From NCBI GenBank assembly GCA_037127255.1, contig JBANSL010000018.1, forward strand, positions 17,271,175 to 17,335,174: a stretch of 64,000 nucleotides of DNA. The letters are read 5' to 3'. Source of the stretch: Persicaria tinctoria (lineage: Eukaryota; Streptophyta; Magnoliopsida; Caryophyllales; Polygonaceae). Shown piece after piece: positions 46,242 to 57,110 of the stretch. Made by a program: the position numbers and the translations under genes. The first letter of the stretch is position 1. Every line of letters starts with the position of its first letter. Below the pieces are notes generated by a model. The model saw only the letters and a program-made list of their open reading frames with translations, was not told the DNA's origin and ran no database searches.

Positions 46242-48790
46242 CTAGTTTCCAAGAAGGGATGTCAAGATAGCAAGAACTCCAATAACAATCATAATGTTGA
46301 GAAAATAGTTTGTTGTGAGAGGTTTGCTGGGGGCTCGGATCTTCAGCTTCATGGCATCCGACAGCTCTCTCTGCAAACATAAACGAAAAATAAGAAGCCA
46401 CGACAAAACCAAACTCGTCTTCAGTAGCATTCACATTCATCCTTTTATAATCATATAGGAGAACAGAGAGGCTTCCCACAAAAATTTTAGATGGAGATGG
46501 ATCCTATCCTGATTGTTTACTAGAAAGAGGGGGCATCACTTTGAAAACAAGGTAACTTGTTTACATTATAGGCCAAAGCAACAATGTAGAGCGACTAACC
46601 TTTCCGGATGAGTACTTGGCAGCTGAGAACTTCTCTGGAGTGGGGTGTGAAGGCGCGTCTAATGAGAAGCCATGTTCATCAACTCATTTACATGTTAGTT
46701 CAAATACTCAGATTGGTAAGAAAAAAGCACTGGCCAGGTCACCCGAACAAAAAATCATGTTCAGATGCATATCTTCAACAGAGAAAGATGGGAATGAACC
46801 ATGAGTACAAAAGATGAACCTTGGATATAGGATGACATACAGAAACGTGAAGGTTCAGTAATTAACATTCAAACCAAACAATTTTAGATGAGCTGTTCTA
46901 TCCACGATGAATAAGCTATCTCGAGTTTTATGTAGTAGTACGCATTTGGACTTGGACCCGAGAGTTTCAGTTGTCACCAATCACCAATCATGAAAATAAC
47001 ATACGGAGTATAAATTAAACAAACCTCAAGAGGGTCAAACTTGGCACCAAGATTGCTCAGTTTAGCATGAGCCTCAGCATAGTCCTTAAAGAATGCCTCC
47101 TGTTCCACCGCATATTTCTCAGCATAGACCTGCAATATTCAACATTCAGCAGATCAAACTGAACAGATGCAGATAAACGAGAGAAAACTTCACTGTTTCC
47201 ACACAAGATCAGGCAAATTCTTTGCCTCAAAAGAAGGGTCATCGAAGAGAACAACATCAGTAGGCAAAACAAGCAAATCCTCGTCTCTTCTTTCTTTAAT
47301 TTCCTGTATTTAGAAAGCTAAAATCCACTCACACCTAATGTATTTGTCTTTTGCTAGACCATAAAAAGGCAAATCCACTCACATTCCTAACGACTATATT
47401 GAAAAGAGTCCTTTTGGATGAGTAATCTAGCAAGGTTTGGCACCATCAGTGATGTTGATAGACCTAAAATCTTGGATTAGGCTATCAAAGAGATTCACAC
47501 GCAAACAGATAGAATTCGAAGAAAATAGTGAGGTCTATAGCCTCTTTGGATGGAACTGGAAATATGGAAGAAGAATGAAGCTAAAGGCAAGGGCTGGAGA
47601 TCAAAAGCTAAGAGAATTGCCCTGGCAGCAACAATTTACAACATTTGGAAAGCCAGGAACGACAAGGTGTTTGAAAACAAGACAACGAGCTCAACTGAGC
47701 TGATCCACCTTATCAAATTACATGTTTACAGATCTCTAGGTAGCCACTTCTCCTTACATTTCACGACATCTTCAAGCCTACAAGAAGGGTTGATCCAGGA
47801 GGAGGCACAACTGGAAGAGGAACTCCAAATCTGAGTTGAAACAGCTCGTGCATAGCCATGCAGATCACTCCCTAGGCTGTTTAATGAGCAAGGTTTTCCA
47901 CCTAAAAGTTGTAATGTATCAGGAGCAACATTTTGTTTTTGGTTGCTCCACTGATTTTAAGCTTGCTCTAGTTGTTTAATGATGTATAAGGGATTCCAAA
48001 GTAGTGGTTTGTAGCATCCTTGATGGCTTAGCCGAAGGGGATGCTCCAACTCATTACTTTGGCGTGTGTGTCGGACTTCCGATAGCCTTGGCTTGAAGAG
48101 ACAGGATCCGCACATGGCTTAGCCACATCCCTATTGACTCTCTAGGATATGAGCCTCACTCATCATATAGGTACAAAGAGGGTTAATTGTCCTCATTTTG
48201 GTACCAAGTACATTCTCAACTTAAACCACTTGTAAATATCTATTTCTCTAATATATTTTAACCTTTAAAATCAAAAAAAAAAAAAGGAAATATGGAAGAA
48301 CACTGAAAAATAGGGCAGATAAGCTTTCCAGAGGGCAAAGGCAGATACACATTTCACTTGATACTAAATAAATTCTCTGGATGATCATCTCATATGTTGA
48401 GAGCCTTTGTGATTTCCCCTTTTACTGCCCTAATGGCTTCACTTGCATCACATGTTCTCCTCTTCTAGATCTCTCAATGAACTTCCAAACCCTCTCAATT
48501 AAGTACATATAACAGCTGTTTCCATACACTTTAAAATAGAAGCATGAGCTCGAAGAATACTTGACTGGTGAAGGGTTTCTTACCAGGAAGTCTCCCTTCT
48601 TCAGGACAATCAGTTGGTCCAAAACCTCCACATAGGTATCTTGGGTCCACCAGCTTCCTAAAGGTAAAAAATTTCAATGAGTCCAACTATCATATGCAAC
48701 AGCTTTGTTCATTTAACTAGGTACCTCATAGTATAAGGAAAAACCTCTGCTGCAGTAGCACTAGTCAAACGACATCCTTTATGGATCGGA
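46242..48790 (-). pseudogene. chloroplast (thylakoid) ascorbate peroxidase, 3' half, broken
   Basis: Minus-strand exons in order: about 48780-48580 (SATAAE; GGPKIPM, a one-base shift, then GFGPTDCPEEGRLPG), about 47290-47222 ([19 protein letters not shown]), 47129-47025 ([35 protein letters not shown]), 46672-46600 (PTPEKFSAAKYSSGK) and 46370-46242 (RELSDAMKLKIRA...KPLTTNYFLN, then IMIVIGVLAILTSLLGN and TAG). The ending is the membrane anchor typical of thylakoid APX, an H2O2-scavenging haem peroxidase. The last exon lacks about eight residues (family: AEYE...GGSPDKPL). Exons for the distal and proximal haem His regions are missing or partial, and a LINE lies between two exons. Several splice sites survive. 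Confidence 0.8.
47573..48285 (+). mobile_element. 5'-truncated LINE with poly-A tail and 15-bp target duplication
   Basis: The 15-bp sequence GGAAATATGGAAGAA occurs at 47558-47572 and directly after an A-run at 48286-48300, so a retrotransposition event is bounded exactly. The 5' part encodes the last residues of a plant LINE (ALAATIYNIWKARNDKVFEN, then a C-terminal tail to a TGA at 47834), followed by a 3' UTR of about 440 bp and a poly-A tract. The insertion is 713 bp, on the strand opposite to the ascorbate peroxidase relic. Confidence 0.85.
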
Positions 48791-48995
48791 GCCTCAGAGG
48801 TAGTATTAAATTAATGTGGTTTATTGACTTTATTTATTCATTTGAATTTTTCTTTTCCGATCCCTTTCAAGAGCTTCTCTTTTTTTATATATAAAAAAAA
48901 AGGAAAAAAAAATCAAATTATTATTTTTTCTTCATTTGAGTTGCAAACACTTCTCCTTTTTTTTAGGAAAAACTCCCCAAAAAATCATCATTATA

Positions 48996-49231
48996 CTCCC
49001 TCTGTCCCACAGTAGATGTCTTTTACTATTCATGCACGTTTTCTTAAGAAGCTAAAAACTATATAAAATATAAATATTTTATTAAATATTTTTAAATAAT
49101 ATCATACATATTATTAATAAGTATAGAATTATTTTAAAAAATTAATTAAAAAATGGATATTTTATATAGTTTTTAGCTCATTAAAAATGTGCATGAATAA
49201 TTCAAAGACAACTATTGTGGGACGGAGGGAG
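48996..49231. mobile_element. Stowaway MITE
   Basis: Termini CTCCCTCTGTCCCAC and inverted CTCCCTCCGTCCCAC, flanked by TA (48994-48995 and 49232-49233). AT-rich 236-bp body with internal inverted repeats (ACTATATAAAATAT). Confidence 0.9.
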
Positions 49232-49904
49232 TATCAATTAGTTCACTATTACTATTTTTTTGAATTGTGATAGCAATTTCAAAATATAGAAGTTTAGCAA
49301 GAATCATCTCCAATATTTTTATGCAAAAAATTAATCAAAAAAATAAAAAGTCATCATCTTATTTCTAGATCTTATAACACATTTTATCTAACGCATTTAC
49401 ATAAAATTAATTTACCAAAATATAAATCGAGCCTAATTTTTTAGCACAGGGCTTCCGAAATGATTGGCACGACCCTGTTCATAATGACATGTTCCTGTAG
49501 AGCATGGAATACGGATCATATCCAAGTACCAAATATGATCGAGTCTAAACACAAAAGTAATGCTCGCGGAGTACGTACCAAATACGAGCTAGTCTAAACA
49601 CAAAGTAAGTAATACGTACGGAGTACCAAAGTACCAAAACATCCCTAAAATATTCATCCCTCATCGATCATGTCCAAGTCTAGCTACTAGCTAACCACCT
49701 CAAGCCTAGAAGGCGCCTTCCAGATGAGCACCGAACGCAAGGTTGAGGAAGGTGATGATACAGAAGACGACCTCCTCGGTCGGGTTCACCGGGTGAATAT
49801 CACCATATCCTGCAAATACAATACATTCAATCATTAATTAGATTAACTAATCTAGAATAAAAAATAATTATATATATAAAGAATTATAGTGTACGTTATA
49901 AATA

Positions 49905-51665
49905 TATATAGAGAGAGAGAATAGGTATATTGTGCACACCCTTTAGGGTGTATTTTGTGCACGATTGTGGACCATTGATCGGATGTGAACGGATGGATGA
50001 GATTAAAAAGGGATTTTCTTTTTTTATTTAATTAAAACCAAGTGGGTCCCGCACCCAACATTTGGAAAACGTCCTGACGCTCCCTTTCCTTGCGCGTGAG
50101 ATGTTGTACAGGAGAGGTGAAAACTGAAAATTGTGAATTTGTGATGTAGATTTGGTGACTAGTGGGCCCCACCCAAATTTAAAATAAAAAATGTTCTACA
50201 TTCAAAATATTTCGGTTCAAATCCCATGCCTTCCGGTTGTATTTTTTTTTCTTTATCCATATCTTTTATATTTGTAAAGATTTAGATTTAGATCCAAATA
50301 AAATAAATAAATTTATTCTCAATATCAGTTGTAATGCAATCAAAGATATATATAAAGATTATTCATGATAATTATCAATTTTTTTAGGGAAATATGAGAT
50401 TGTTAATTTTATTCGTAACATATGAAATATTATTCGGTGAAATTTGAAGCATTATTCAATAGAATTTGAAGCATTATTCGTTGATTCGTTGGTGGGACCC
50501 ACCTGATTTCATTCGTGTTATAAATTTGGCAATTTCACCGAATAATTTTCACATTATACCGAATAATGTTATGTGTTCTTTTTTCCATCAAGTTCAGATC
50601 AAAATTTACCAATTCTAATGAATAATTTGCCACATGCTACTGAATAATGTTTTATTTTTTTCCATCAATTTCTGATCAAAGAAACAAAAAAGCTCTAAAC
50701 AATACTTACGATTTATACGAATAATACTTCGTATTTCAACGAATAATGCTTTATATTTTATCGAATAATATTTAGTTTTCCTCAAACCAAAGATTTTATA
50801 TCCTGACGAATAATGAATCAAATTTCACCGAATAATTGACAAACTCATTACCACCGGTAACAAAAAAAAAATCGAGACATACATATAAATAATTGGTAAA
50901 TAATTAATTAAATTATACATCTAGAACCCCCACTACACCCACCCATCCGGCTGCAAGCCTGCAACAATAAAATTTTGATTGCGAAGGAGGGCATGAATTT
51001 AAAACAAAACTTTGATTTCAAAGATGAACGAAGGCGACGGAGGATGCTACAGGGGACCAACACGGCAATTGCTTCACGGCGGTGACTCACCGCCGGTGAG
51101 TGCGGCGGCGCTGGATGGGATCTTGACGGAGAAGAAGGAGGACCCGACAGCGGCTACGCCGATCGCGGAGTTGAGGAGGAGGGTGACGTCAACGCCGGGA
51201 GGTCGCTGCACAACCGACGCTCACACAAACCCGCCAATCAGCCCCGAACACCGCCGGAACTGGTCACGCACTCGGAATAGCGCGCCCATCGGAGAAGACG
51301 ATTCCTCGTTGTGCGCCTCCGCCTCGACGCCGATGCTTCTATGTTACCCTGGTTGTTGGAGTCGACCGCACAAGCCCTTCGTCGTCGGTGATGCTTCGAT
51401 GAGGGGGCTCTATGGTGATTTGCGATGGCGATGAAGTGATATGCTTTCCGAAGCTTTGACCGGGTGGGAGAAATCCAGGGTTTTAATTTACCCACTCACA
51501 CGCGTCTCACTCTCTTGAATTTGTGTTGAAGGGTGAGTTTTTTTTTTTTTTTTTAAACACCCGTACACATGGCGGGATCTAAACCCTCCATTCCACTGAG
51601 ATCTATGGCTATTATTTATGCACAAAGTACACTATAAGAGATGTGCACAAGGGAACCACTCCCTA
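49905..51665. mobile_element. TIR element with TTATTCG arrays, copy 2
   Basis: Left end (TTGTGCACACCCTTTAGGGT from 49929) and inverted right end (TTGTGCACATCTCTTATAGT near 51650) match the ends of the element at 3640-5103; the outer right edge is GGGAGTGGTTCCCTTGTGCA on the minus strand. The AT-rich half (50390-50860) carries about ten TTATTCG motifs, part direct and part inverted. The GC-rich half (51010-51480) is open on both strands and may be captured host DNA; no family recognised. It sits in intron 2 of copy B and is absent from copy A at the same place. Confidence 0.65.
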
Positions 51666-52549
51666 GCTTACCAATGGTCGAAATAGTGGTAGCTCTGTGG
51701 ATCTGATGTAGACTCTAGTCCTGTTGCCACTGATAACCGTGCTCCTTATCCATGTCTCCTGGGTAGGAGGTGATACCTTCGCAGCCCAGAAAAAACGCAC
51801 AGGCGACTAGGTGGCACCAATAGACCTCATACATCACGAACTTGAGACCTCGAACTATGAATGCGTCATACCGCTCTATCAACTCTCGAGTGATATCCTT
51901 GATGATGCACATCCGAATGAGACGGACGAGTGTCAAGTATCTCACCAGGACCATGTGGTGGCGGTGGAGCAGCTATATATACAAGTCATTTAAATGTATA
52001 TTAATTTATATGTATACTGCTGAAGGAATTGAATTTCCAAATACCTATTCTACAAGGCATTCAAGACTTTAAGTTTTTTTAAGGGTCTAGGAAGATGAAA
52101 ATTTAGGATCAAAGTGTAATCAAGAACTCAAATTTGTAATCTCAATATTTTAATTGGTTTGGTGATATGTTTGTTTTTTGTTACAGAATATTAATTTTTT
52201 TTGGTGTTATGTTTTTTATATCAAAAATTATATACTAAAAAGTTTAATCTCGAGACACTAAGGCTCGGTTTGGATGTCTTATTTATAATGTAATTATTCA
52301 TTATGGGTAATTATTTTGTACAAGCTAGACATTAATGAGTTTTAACAACTTTTACTCCAATTGTATTGTATATATTCTTTTGAATTACAGTACGTATCTC
52401 TTTGACGTACTCTTTTTTTTTTTGAGACGATCTTTGACGTACTCTTCATTTTGCCCTTAGAAAGAAAATGTCAAACTAAGCCTAATTTATACATTACTCT
52501 AATTGCATTAATTAATCCTAAATATTACTAATATATACAAAATATAAAG

Positions 52550-52715
52550 TGTTGGGACACTTGTGAAATCCCACATCGGAAGTGGGGTGATTCTAAACAT
52601 AATATATAAGTGGATGGGCTACTCCACCTAATGCCAATTGGTTTTGGGATGGTATCCCGCTCCGACTTACATGTTAGGCTTTCTGGTCGGGCCCAACACG
52701 ACTTTCCCCCTAACA
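52550..52715. mobile_element. 166-bp solo LTR / TRIM-like element in intron 1 of copy B
   Basis: Starts TGTTGGGACACTTG and ends CTTTCCCCCTAACA, with a perfect 5-bp target duplication TAAAG (52545-52549 and 52716-52720). Copy A has the empty site with CTTTA once near 11117-11125. TG...CA ends and a 5-bp duplication indicate LTR-type integration. Internal motifs TCCCACATCGG and TATATAAGTGG are common in plant TRIM/SMART LTRs. Confidence 0.7.
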
Positions 52716-53297
52716 TAAAGTAAAGTATAGATTGATTACCTGAATTAGATGAACAAATCCAGGAATGTAATGCACATACGAGATGAACCACCATAACCAC
52801 GGAACGGTGCAGGCAACCACCTCCCCGTAAAATCGAGCCGCATAGAAAAATCTAGTGGCAGCTCCGGCAGTCGGTCTAGCACGACCATAACCACGGAATG
52901 GTGCAGGCAACCACCTCCCCGTAAAATCGATCCGCATAGAAAAATCTAGTGGCAGCTCCAGCAGTCGGTCTAGCACGAGCTCGAAACATGGTCAGGTGAA
53001 GTGCCAGGATAACGCTCGCCACCAACTTCGGATCGGATAGCAAGTGTGGAGTCTCCGAGAAGAAACTCAAGGTAAACGGTGTATCGATAATGGAGAAGAT
53101 AGCGGCTGGAATGCTAAGTAGTAGGTAGTACCTGCAAAAAAAATCCCTTCTTAAACTCAAATCGAATTCGAACAGGAAGAGCTGCGAACTAGAACACGAT
53201 GAAAACCTAATCAAAATTGAACAAGAAGTTGGGAAGTTGGGAAGTTGGGAATAGATAGAAGGGAGTCATGTCGTGTAAGATTCGGGCGAGGTCGAGG

Positions 53298-54138
53298 TTA
53301 GGAGTCGGAGAGAGAGGGGTCTGAGACAAGGAAAAGAGGTTGGAGTAGTAAAATGCCATCAAGAGCCATTAGGAATTGCATCAAGCGCTGCTCTTTCTCA
53401 TACTTCTTGAGTGCCTGGGACAAACCACAATTACACGGACCAGAGCAAGAAGGAAAGGAACGAAGAGAATCATGTTCGTCCCAAACCTTCTTGATCCGAG
53501 TGAACAAATCAGCAATGGTGTCTGAACCTTGAGAGATCGTTCGCAACTCTTTCTCAACGGAGAATAACTGTGCACCACATGTCATTGAGAAGCGAGCATC
53601 AAGATCCAACCAAACATAGCATTTAACAGCTAAGAAATCACCATATTGTTGGCGCGAATCCAGCGGCGGAGCAGAGGAGAATCCATAGGTCAACGAAACC
53701 AAGTTTATTCTTGGCTGACAAGACGATGACCATAGCCCGACGCCAAGCAAATTGAATCCGGTGCCATCAAAAACCTTGTTTGTGAGCACGTACACATCCG
53801 GGATTATCCGACGCCAAGCAAATTGAATCCTGATGATCGACGGTGGAATTACTTTGCGAGGACTGAGAATCATCGGTGAGATTCGAAGCCATGTGAAGAT
53901 GAACAATCAATCTCAAACAGAGAGAATGATCAGAGATAGAAATCGGAGAAGGAAATTGAAAAGAGATTTCGATTGCAAAAGAAAACCGGAAATCAAGTTG
54001 GGGTTGATTTCTGATAAATCACCACCTATCTACTATAAATACTGCTCATGTAACAAACTGTGAATCGATTCATTCAGTCAATAACAAAATTCCAGTTCAT
54101 TCATTCTTCTTCCTCATTTGCCTTGCTCCACATCAACA
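53298..54138 (-). pseudogene. Ty1/copia retrotransposon leader and gag remnant
   Basis: Minus strand. A stretch starting TGTTGATGTGG (54138) with an AT-rich TATTTATAG box may be the start of an LTR. The gag ATG is at 53892 (MASNLTDDSQSSQSNSTVDH). Frames then shift, and the rest reads as a copia gag: KVFDGTGF, later QLFSVEKELRTISQGSDTIA, DLFTRIKKVWDEHDSLRSFP, CNCGLSQALKKYEKEQRLMQ and FLMALDG. A phrase ATTCAATTTGCTTGGCGTCG is present twice (about 53755 and 53815), an internal duplication of about 60 bp. It ends at 53298 near the 5' flank of copy B. No pol region or second LTR. Confidence 0.7.
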
Positions 54139-54189
54139 GATAAATTAAAGATGCCAGGCGTCGAGAATAAACCGTAGTGTTTCTAAAAT

Positions 54190-54376
54190 CTTACCTTCTC
54201 CATCCTCCTGAGTGGTGCAATATTAATTGTGGATCGTTGACATCGAGGACAGTGTGGGGGTTCCCGTTCCCATTCCTAGACCTACTACTGCTCTTGCTCC
54301 CGTTCTCGTTCTTCCTCTGGCGGTTTCGTTTCGCCATTGTTCGGGGAGGATGAACTATGAAATTACACGCAGACAC
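54190..54376 (-). other. Asn/Ser/Arg-rich exon-like segment (inverted partner of 55019)
   Basis: Minus-strand MAKRNRQRKNENGSKSSSRS, then a Gly/Asn-rich part and VLDVNDPQLILHH. A diverged copy in the other orientation is at 55019-55198, so the pair is an inverted repeat about 0.65 kb apart. No family recognised; the residue bias may be simple-repeat origin. Confidence 0.35.
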
Positions 54377-54479
54377 TGCCCCGATTTATTTGTGTTGTAC
54401 TGTTGTCCTGCGTTGAATTTAGTGGGCTCCAGAATTGCAAGCACCAAAACGCATGAATACACTGACCATTGCATTATTT

Positions 54480-54990
54480 AAAGGGAAATTTACCGAAAAC
54501 CACCCCTTAAATATGTTGGTTTTCATTTAACCACCCCTTAAATAAAAAATTACAGAAAACCCCGGAGGATCGGTGGCGGTCGAAGTTGGGATAGGGCGAC
54601 CAGAGTCGGAGTAGGGCGGCCAAGGCTAAGATTCGGGCTCATTCTAGAGAGATGAGATCGATTTTTATCGGTTATTAGCCAGAGTAGGGCTGTCGCCGAA
54701 CTGATTCTTCAAACCCCAGAGGGTTGTTTTGTACGGGGAGCTTTTTGGGCTCAGTAACTATCCTTATTCCAGTGGAGACCTTCTTTAATTTGAGACTCCA
54801 TGTCATAAAATTTAAAAAACCATTTAGAAATTACAGTAAAGATTGTTCTGGGCACTTAAGTTTGTGATTCCATTTTCGATCATTTTCAATGACTATATTT
54901 ATTTTTAAGTTTGTGGGTCTCACTAATTCAACATAGGTCTTCCTTCTCACAACACAAATAAATTGGGTTATAAGATTCTCCGGTTATACT
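54480..54990. other. non-coding stretch between the inverted Asn-rich segments
   Basis: Contains a direct repeat of ACCACCCCTTAAATA (about 54500 and 54530). GGAGGATCGGTGGCGGTCGA near 54564 is similar to GGAGGATCAGTGGTGGCCGA near 55309. No gene recognised. Confidence 0.35.
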
Positions 54991-55018
54991 GTATGTGTGT
55001 AATTTCATACTTCACACA

Positions 55019-55198
55019 ATAGCGAAACGAAAACGAAAACACCGGAGGAAGAATGAGAACGAAAACGGGAGCGGCAGCAGCAATGAGAATGGGAACGACA
55101 GTAGCAATGGGAACGACTCTAGGAATGGAAACGACCATGATGTTATTGTCAATGTCAACGATCCAACACCAACGCACCACCCAACAAGGATAAGGTAA
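55019..55198 (+). other. Asn/Ser/Arg-rich exon-like segment
   Basis: IAKRKRKHRRKNENENGSGS, then SSNENGNDSSNGNDSRNGND and VIVNVNDPTPTHHPTRIR before a donor (AAG/GTAAGAG at about 55194). Matches 54376-54190 on the minus strand (AKR...NENGS...V.VNDP). No ATG at the matching start (ATA instead). Confidence 0.35.
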
Positions 55199-55334
55199 GA
55201 GCATCTCCAACACAGCTCCTGCATTTTAGAAACACTGCGGGAAAAGCGGGCAAACAAGGGCATATTCCCGTTATTCAACATACCAAAAAAGGGCATGTCT
55301 GAGCAACGGAGGATCAGTGGTGGCCGAAGTCGGG

Positions 55335-55850
55335 ATAGGATCAATATTATCAAAGTGATTTACTTTTTTTTTATACCAATTTTCTAAATTTTTTTTTTAT
55401 AAAATATATCCAAGTTGTTGATATGAACGAGTAGTAGTTCAAAAGACATAGAATTTCAAATGATTAAGCTATCTAAGACATTCTAAGATCTCAAGCTAAC
55501 ACTATACATCAAAGTTTAGTATATATTTCACAATCGATTCGGAGTGATTCGGAGTGATTTAGTTTATTCGATTCAGATCGATAGAGCAAGCAGAAATTGT
55601 AGGTCAAATAGTAAACACAAAAATCCAAAAAAGTTTAAAGTATTTAAGTACCACAAAATAGAAACACAAACCAGCATGACAATGACCAATCAATCTATTT
55701 ATTGGTTTGGGTATCAACATCGGCACGACAATTACTTTTGTAGCCTTGGTTGAAAGCCGACATAAATAACATCTACTCTTCATTCCCGCGATTTAGTTTA
55801 CCATTTTGTACACCGTATTTTATCTGTGTGAATTACGGGGCTTTCCCCCG
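55335..55850. repeat. flank repeat R (copy R4) joined to a hydrophobic-module relic
   Basis: 55335-55690 carries the R landmarks (AGGATCAATATTATCAAAG, AGTTGTTGATATGAACGAG, GATTCGGAGTGATTCGGAG). It runs directly into 55690-55850, which reads GINIGTTITFVALVESRHK, a stop, LLFIPAI and LYTVFYLC, the module of the 9588 frame. The same R-plus-module junction is present at 35545-35880. Confidence 0.55.
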
Positions 55851-56259
55851 GATGAGTAGTTACACCCTTTGAATCAGTTACACCCACAATCTCTTGAGGC
55901 TTTGAAAAATCAAACTCAGGCGTTGTTCCTCCCCCTTGAATCACTTGAAGGAGGCGCCTCGGCTTTAATCTGGTGGAACTCCGGTGTTGAGAAGTAGTAG
56001 ATGAAGGGTGTTGCAGTGGTGTCGGGGTTGGGAGGAGAAGCGTCGGCCTTTATCTTCGATTTGGGGTCAAGAGTCAAGGAAAGGGATCTGAGAGAGAGAT
56101 GCAGAGAACGAGGACGGAGGGAGGCATTAGACTGAGATCTGGTGAGGTACCATTGATGGGTGAGCCATGGGGAGGGTTGAATATCTCAGATCTGAGGGAG
56201 AAAGAGCGCAGGAAGAGAGACAGAGGTCGGGCCTCAATTTCTACCCCAAATTCATCCGC
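55851..56259. other. purine-rich stretch without recognised gene
   Basis: GC-richer DNA with GAGAGA runs. It borders the CACTA subterminal region and may be captured DNA inside that element. No family recognised on either strand. Confidence 0.3.
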
Positions 56260-56491
56260 CCTTGTGTTTTTATTTTAGCAGACTTTTGGAAGCGCTTCTT
56301 AGGTTAATTTATTTATGAACCGCTGCTAAAGAGTAGCTAAACCGCCCCAATAGTCTTGAGATTTGAAAACCGCTGCCGAAACCGCTTCCATAGAGTAAAT
56401 TCCTGACATTTTCCTAAACCGCAGCCCTGAACCGCTTCCTTAGCTAAACCGCCGCTATGAACCGCTTTCTTTGCTCTTAATTGTAGTAGTG
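56260..56491 (-). mobile_element. one end of a CACTA (En/Spm-like) transposon
   Basis: On the minus strand the element starts CACTACTACAATTAAGAGC at 56491. A subterminal region follows with the repeated phrase AGCGGTTT/AGCGGTTC in about eight copies to about 56310. CACTA termini with repeated subterminal motifs are diagnostic of the superfamily. I did not find the other terminus in the window, so the element is partial. Confidence 0.65.
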
Positions 56492-56633
56492 AACCCTAAT
56501 TATAGCTAACAATATATAGCTAGGGTTTCAAATCGAAATTAACATCAAACCCTAATTCTAACTAATTACAATAGCTAGGGTATTAAATCGAAATTAACGT
56601 ACACATTAATAAAACCCTAATTCCAACTAACAA
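56492..56633. repeat. short tandem repeat with AACCCTAATT phrases
   Basis: About two and a half copies of a 60-bp unit (AACCCTAATT...TAGCTAGGGT...TTAAATCGAAATTAAC style) between the CACTA end and the Helitron start. Not a telomere array. Confidence 0.5.
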
Positions 56634-56659
56634 TCTATATATTACTTTAAAACAGAAGA

Positions 56660-57110
56660 GTTTGCTGATGTGTCTTGCTCACCTTTAATTCAGCTAATTC
56701 AACCAATCTTAGCTTTTCTATTTTTTTTTCCGAAACCCTCCTTTACTTCTTTTTAGGGTTTTCCCCCAAATCGTCCTACCTCTCGCACCTCGCCCCTCCT
56801 CCGCCTACCGCTCATGGGAATGCCGCTCCTCTGATTCCTCCTCTCGCCCGCCCCTTCCTCCCTGATTCCCGATTCGTATGCCTCGCTCCTCTATTCCGTC
56901 GCCGGCTGTGGTCTCCCTCTTCAATCCTCCGTTCCGGCGATTTCATTTCTTCATCCTTCGCTTTGCCAGTTCCATCTTCGTCAAAGAGCGCTGCCCCTTC
57001 CAATTCCGGCGATTTTGCTTGACGATTCTGCTTCATCACCGACCGGTCTAGGGTCACAACTGGTCTCACCCTCCCTTTGCTGCTCATATCGGAGGCTCCC
57101 AGGTGACCTC
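56660..57110 (+). other. GC-rich exon-like block at the Helitron start
   Basis: A CT/GC-rich block, open on both strands, ends with a donor-like GGTGACC at about 57101. It may be a captured 5' UTR or first exon. No family recognised. The following 57110-58280 is AT-rich intron-like DNA with T-tracts and several possible acceptors (for example TTTGCAG at 57508 and 57628). Confidence 0.3.

Larger units (their letters stand above)
49706..53131 (-). pseudogene. Shaker-type K+ channel relic, S1-S6 only (copy B)
   Basis: Exons 53131-52740, 51972-51672 and 49809-49706, with the same splice sites and phases as copy A. The last exon reads GYGDIHPVNPTEEVVFCIIT to a TAG directly after S6. Codon 50 is intact here (CGA, Arg). 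Damage: a 94-bp tandem duplication in exon 1 (S2-S3 region, CCATAACCACGGAA at 52791 and 52885), one extra T in S5 (near 51786) that leads to a stop after QWQQD, and 7 bp missing before the pore helix. Intron 1 holds a solo LTR (52550-52715); intron 2 is enlarged from 133 bp (copy A) to about 1.86 kb by a TIR element. The 3' flank is also homologous to copy A (to about 49600). Confidence 0.75.

Noticed and set aside
51012..51434. 140-aa GC-rich frame in the second TIR element.
   Set aside because: Open on both strands with no recognisable domain; possibly captured DNA, so it is mentioned under the element and not called a gene.
56493..56630. AACCCTAA phrases resembling plant telomere repeat.
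   Set aside because: Only isolated copies within a 60-bp unit, not a (CCCTAAA)n array, so no interstitial telomere is claimed.
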